DNA from: Rhabditoides inermis
Lineage: Eukaryota; Nematoda; Chromadorea; Rhabditida; Rhabditidae
Direction: 5' to 3'
Length of the DNA stretch: 64,000 nt
NCBI GenBank assembly: GCA_963966185.1
Contig: CAWZYM010000138.1
Coordinates: forward strand, 300,501 to 364,500
In this document: positions 61,480 through 64,000 of the stretch, one piece after another
Position numbering within the stretch: position 1 is the first letter of the stretch
How the letters are laid out: the number at the start of each line of letters is the position of its first letter
Program-made: the position numbers and the translations under genes
Notes under the pieces: model-generated
Told to the model about the DNA's origin: nothing
The model's input: only the letters and a program-made list of their open reading frames with translations
Databases searched by the model: none

Positions 61480-64000
61480 CTTTTCGTGTTAGTTTCGCAT
61501 TGAAACAGTCGATTCCAGACCCAACCTGTCAAGGGAGGAGCTGCTTCATATGGATAGCAATGCGCCCTTCCACATATCATCTTTACCACTTGAAAGAGCA
61601 TCCAAAATACTATATTTTAAAATAGTTCAGTCTGATTAAATCTTGACTTTTCGTGTTAGTTTCGCATTAAAACAGTCGATTCCAGACCCAACCTGTCAAG
61701 GAAGGAGCTTCTATATATGGATATCAAGGCGCCCTTCCACATATCATCACTACCATTTGATAGAGCATCCAAAATACTAAATTTTAAAATAGTTCAGTCT
61801 GATTAAATCTTGACTTTTCGTGTTAGTTTCGCATTAAAACAGTCGATTCCAGACCCAACCTGTCAAGGGAGGAGCTGCTATATATGGATATCAAGGCGCC
61901 CTTCCACATATCATCTTTACCACTTGAAAGAGCATCCAAAATACTAATTTTTAAAATAGTTCAGTCTGATTAAATCTTGAGTTTTCGTGTTAGTTTCGCA
62001 TTAAAACAGTCGATTGTAGACCCAACCTGTCAAGGGAGGAGCTGCTATATATGGATAGCAATGCGCCCTTCCAAATATCATCTTTACCACTTGAAAGAGC
62101 ATCCAAAGTACTATATTTTAAAATAGTTCAGTCTGATTAAATCTTGACTTTTCGTGTTAGTTTCGCATTAAAACAGTCGATTCCAGACCCAACCTGTCAA
62201 GGGAGGAGCTGCTATATATGGATAGCAATGCGCCCTTCCACATATCATCTTCACCACTTGAAAGAGCATCCAAAATACTGAATTTTAAAGTAGTTCAGTC
62301 TGATTAAATCTTGACTTTTCGTGTTAGTTTCGCATTAAAACAGTCGATTCTCGACCCAACCTGTCAAGGGAGGAGCTGCTATATATGGATAGCAATGCGC
62401 CCTTCCACATATCATCTTTACCACTTGAAAGAGCATCCAAAATACTACATTTTAGAATAGTTCAGTCTGATTTAATCTTGACTTTTCGTGTTAGTTTCGC
62501 ATTAAAACAGTCGATTCCAGACCCAACCTGTCAAGGGAGGAGCTTCTATATATGGATATCAAGGCGCCCTTCCACATATCATCTTCACCACTTGAAAGAG
62601 CATCCAAAATACTATATTTTAAATTAGTTCAGTCTGATTAAATCTTGACTTTTCGTGTTAGTTTCGCATTGAAACAGTCGATTCCAGACCCAACCTGTCA
62701 AGGGAGGAGCTGCTATATATGGATATCAAGGCGCCCTTCCACATATCATCTTCACCACTTGAAAGAGCATCCAAAATACTATATTTTAAATTAGTTCAGT
62801 CTGATTAAATCTTGACTTTTCGTGTTAGTTTCGCATTGAAACAGTCGATTCCAGACCCAACCTGTCAAGGGAGGAGCTGCTTCATATGTTTAGCAATGCG
62901 CCCTTCCACATATCATCTTTACCACTTGAAAGAGCATCCAAAATACTATATTTTAAAATAGTTCAGTCTGATTAAATCTTGACTTTTCGTGTTAGTTTCG
63001 CATTAAAACAGTCGATTCCAGACCCAACCTGTCAAGGAAGGAGCTTCTATATATGGATATCAAGGCGCCCTTCCACATATCATCACTACCATTTGATAGA
63101 GCATCCAAAATACTATATTTTAAAATCGTTCAGTCTGATTAAATCTTGACTTTTCGTGTTACTTTCGCATTAAAACAGTCGATTCCAGACCCAACCTGTC
63201 AAGGGAGGAGCTGCTATATATGGATATCAAGGCGCCCTTCCACATATCATCTTTACCACTTGAAAGAGCATCCAAAATACTATATTTTAAAATAGTTCAG
63301 TCTGATTAAATCTTGACTTTTCGTGTTAGTTTCGCATTGAAAAAAAGTCGATTCCAGACCCAACCTGTCAAGGGAGGAGCTGCTTCATATGGATAGCAAT
63401 GCGCCCTTCCACATATCATCTTTACCACTTGAAAGAGCATCCATAATACTATATTTTAAAATAGTTCAGTCTGATTAAATCTTGACTTTTCGTGTTAGTT
63501 TCGCATTAAAACAGTCGATTCCAGACCCAACCTGTCAAGGAAGGAGCTTCTATATATGGATATCAAGGCGCCCTTCCACATATCATCACTACCATTTGAT
63601 AGAGCATCCAAAATACTATGTTTTAAAATAGTTCAGTCTGATTAAATCTTGACTTTTCGTGTTAGTTTCGCATTAAAACAGTCGATTCCAGACCCAACCT
63701 GTCAAGGAAGGAGCTTCTATATATGGATATCAAGGCGCCCTTCCACATATCATCACTACCATTTGATAGAGCATCCAAAATACTATCTTTTAAAATAGTT
63801 CAGTCTGATTAAATCTTGACTTTTCGTGTTAGTTTCGCATTAAAACAGTCGATTCCAGACCCAACCTGTCAAGGGAGGAGCTGCTATATATGGATATCAA
63901 GGCGCCCTTCCACATATCATCTTTACCACTTGAAAGAGCATCCAAAATACTATATTTTAAAATAGTTCAGTCTGATTAAATCTTGACTTTTCGTGTTAGT

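Larger units (their letters stand above)
10527..64000 (+). repeat. 167-bp tandem satellite array, about 320 copies, open at right edge
   Basis: Matching landmarks recur every 167 bp (for example CTATATATGG at 10694, 10861 and 11028), head to tail and always in the same orientation, to the window end. A monomer reads, in blocks: GAGCTGCTATATATGG, ATATCAAGGCGCCC, TTCCACATATCATC, a T/A-rich centre (AAAATACTATATTTTAAAAT), AGTTCAGTCTGATTAAATC, TTGACTTTTCGTGTTAGTTT, CGCATTAAAACAGTCGATTC, and CAGACCCAACCTGTCAAGG. Two head forms (GATATCAAGG and GATAGCAATG) and two middle forms (CACTACCATTTGATAG and TTTACCACTTGAAAG) are mixed. Copies differ by only a few bases and no other element interrupts the array. 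It starts inside an intron. No transposase, LTR or coding domain is present. Confidence 0.97.

Noticed and set aside
32654..62627. About twenty near-identical reading frames of 69-80 residues on the plus strand in the satellite
   Set aside because: Each spans about one and a half 167-bp monomers, starts at the same GATAGCAATG/GATATCAAGG head and exists only where a monomer variant loses a TAA. 167 is not a multiple of three, so the frame shifts in each monomer. No domain or start context supports a gene.
10527..64000. Satellite as a CRISPR array or tRNA-derived element
   Set aside because: There are no unique spacers between short repeats; the whole 167-bp unit is repeated. AGTCGATTCC resembles a pol III B box, but no A box lies at a suitable distance and no tRNA fold is present.
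10527..64000. CENP-B box in each monomer
   Set aside because: TTTTCGTGTTAGTTTCGC shares only part of the consensus and lacks the CGGG end; the few TTCGGGTT copies do not restore it.

Overview
This is eukaryotic, nematode-like DNA. Genes are split into small exons by introns that are often only about 45-90 bp with a T-rich (T)TTCAG-type acceptor. A probable trans-splice acceptor sits four bases before a start codon, and the best-recognised gene is a 7B2/SBT-1 homologue with the nematode arrangement. Species cannot be named from the sequence alone.

Positions 1-10,450 hold genes. (a) Minus strand, 1683 to 85 and running off the left edge: sbt-1, the neuroendocrine chaperone 7B2, four exons in consistent phase (117 codons readable through Cys-rich motif). 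(b) Plus strand, 3471-7155: the last four exons of a PEX1-type peroxisomal AAA ATPase (prx-1), ending in the family's characteristic C-terminus. Its N-terminal and catalytic parts are not visible to the left, where sbt-1 lies instead. (c) Minus strand, 5264-4183: a small unrecognised gene with five exons in consistent phase, nested inside the 2.8-kb second-to-last intron of prx-1. It is acidic, rich in Ser/Thr, and carries an internal two-fold repeat. (d) Plus strand, 8821-10449: ten exons (343 codons, all phases closing) of an unrecognised, apparently helical protein whose 3' part is missing from the window. Long GA/CT tracts are scattered through the introns and flanks from 1.28 to 7.51 kb.

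Positions 10,486-64,000 (84% of the window) are one uninterrupted head-to-tail satellite with a 167-bp period, roughly 320 copies, which begins about 37 bp inside the intron that follows the last visible exon of gene (d) and does not end before the window does. The array has layered higher-order structure: a 4,289-bp unit present twice (10.93-19.51 kb) that contains 94-bp truncated monomers, then a 1,679-bp duplication, a 2,673-bp duplication, a 1,504-bp duplication and a 1,669-bp duplication. No real gene was found in the array; the repeated 80-residue reading frames there are by-products of one monomer variant pair.

The genes do not form an obvious pathway: neuropeptide-convertase chaperoning, peroxisome import and two unknowns. 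The most unusual feature is the large satellite placed in what reads as an intron.
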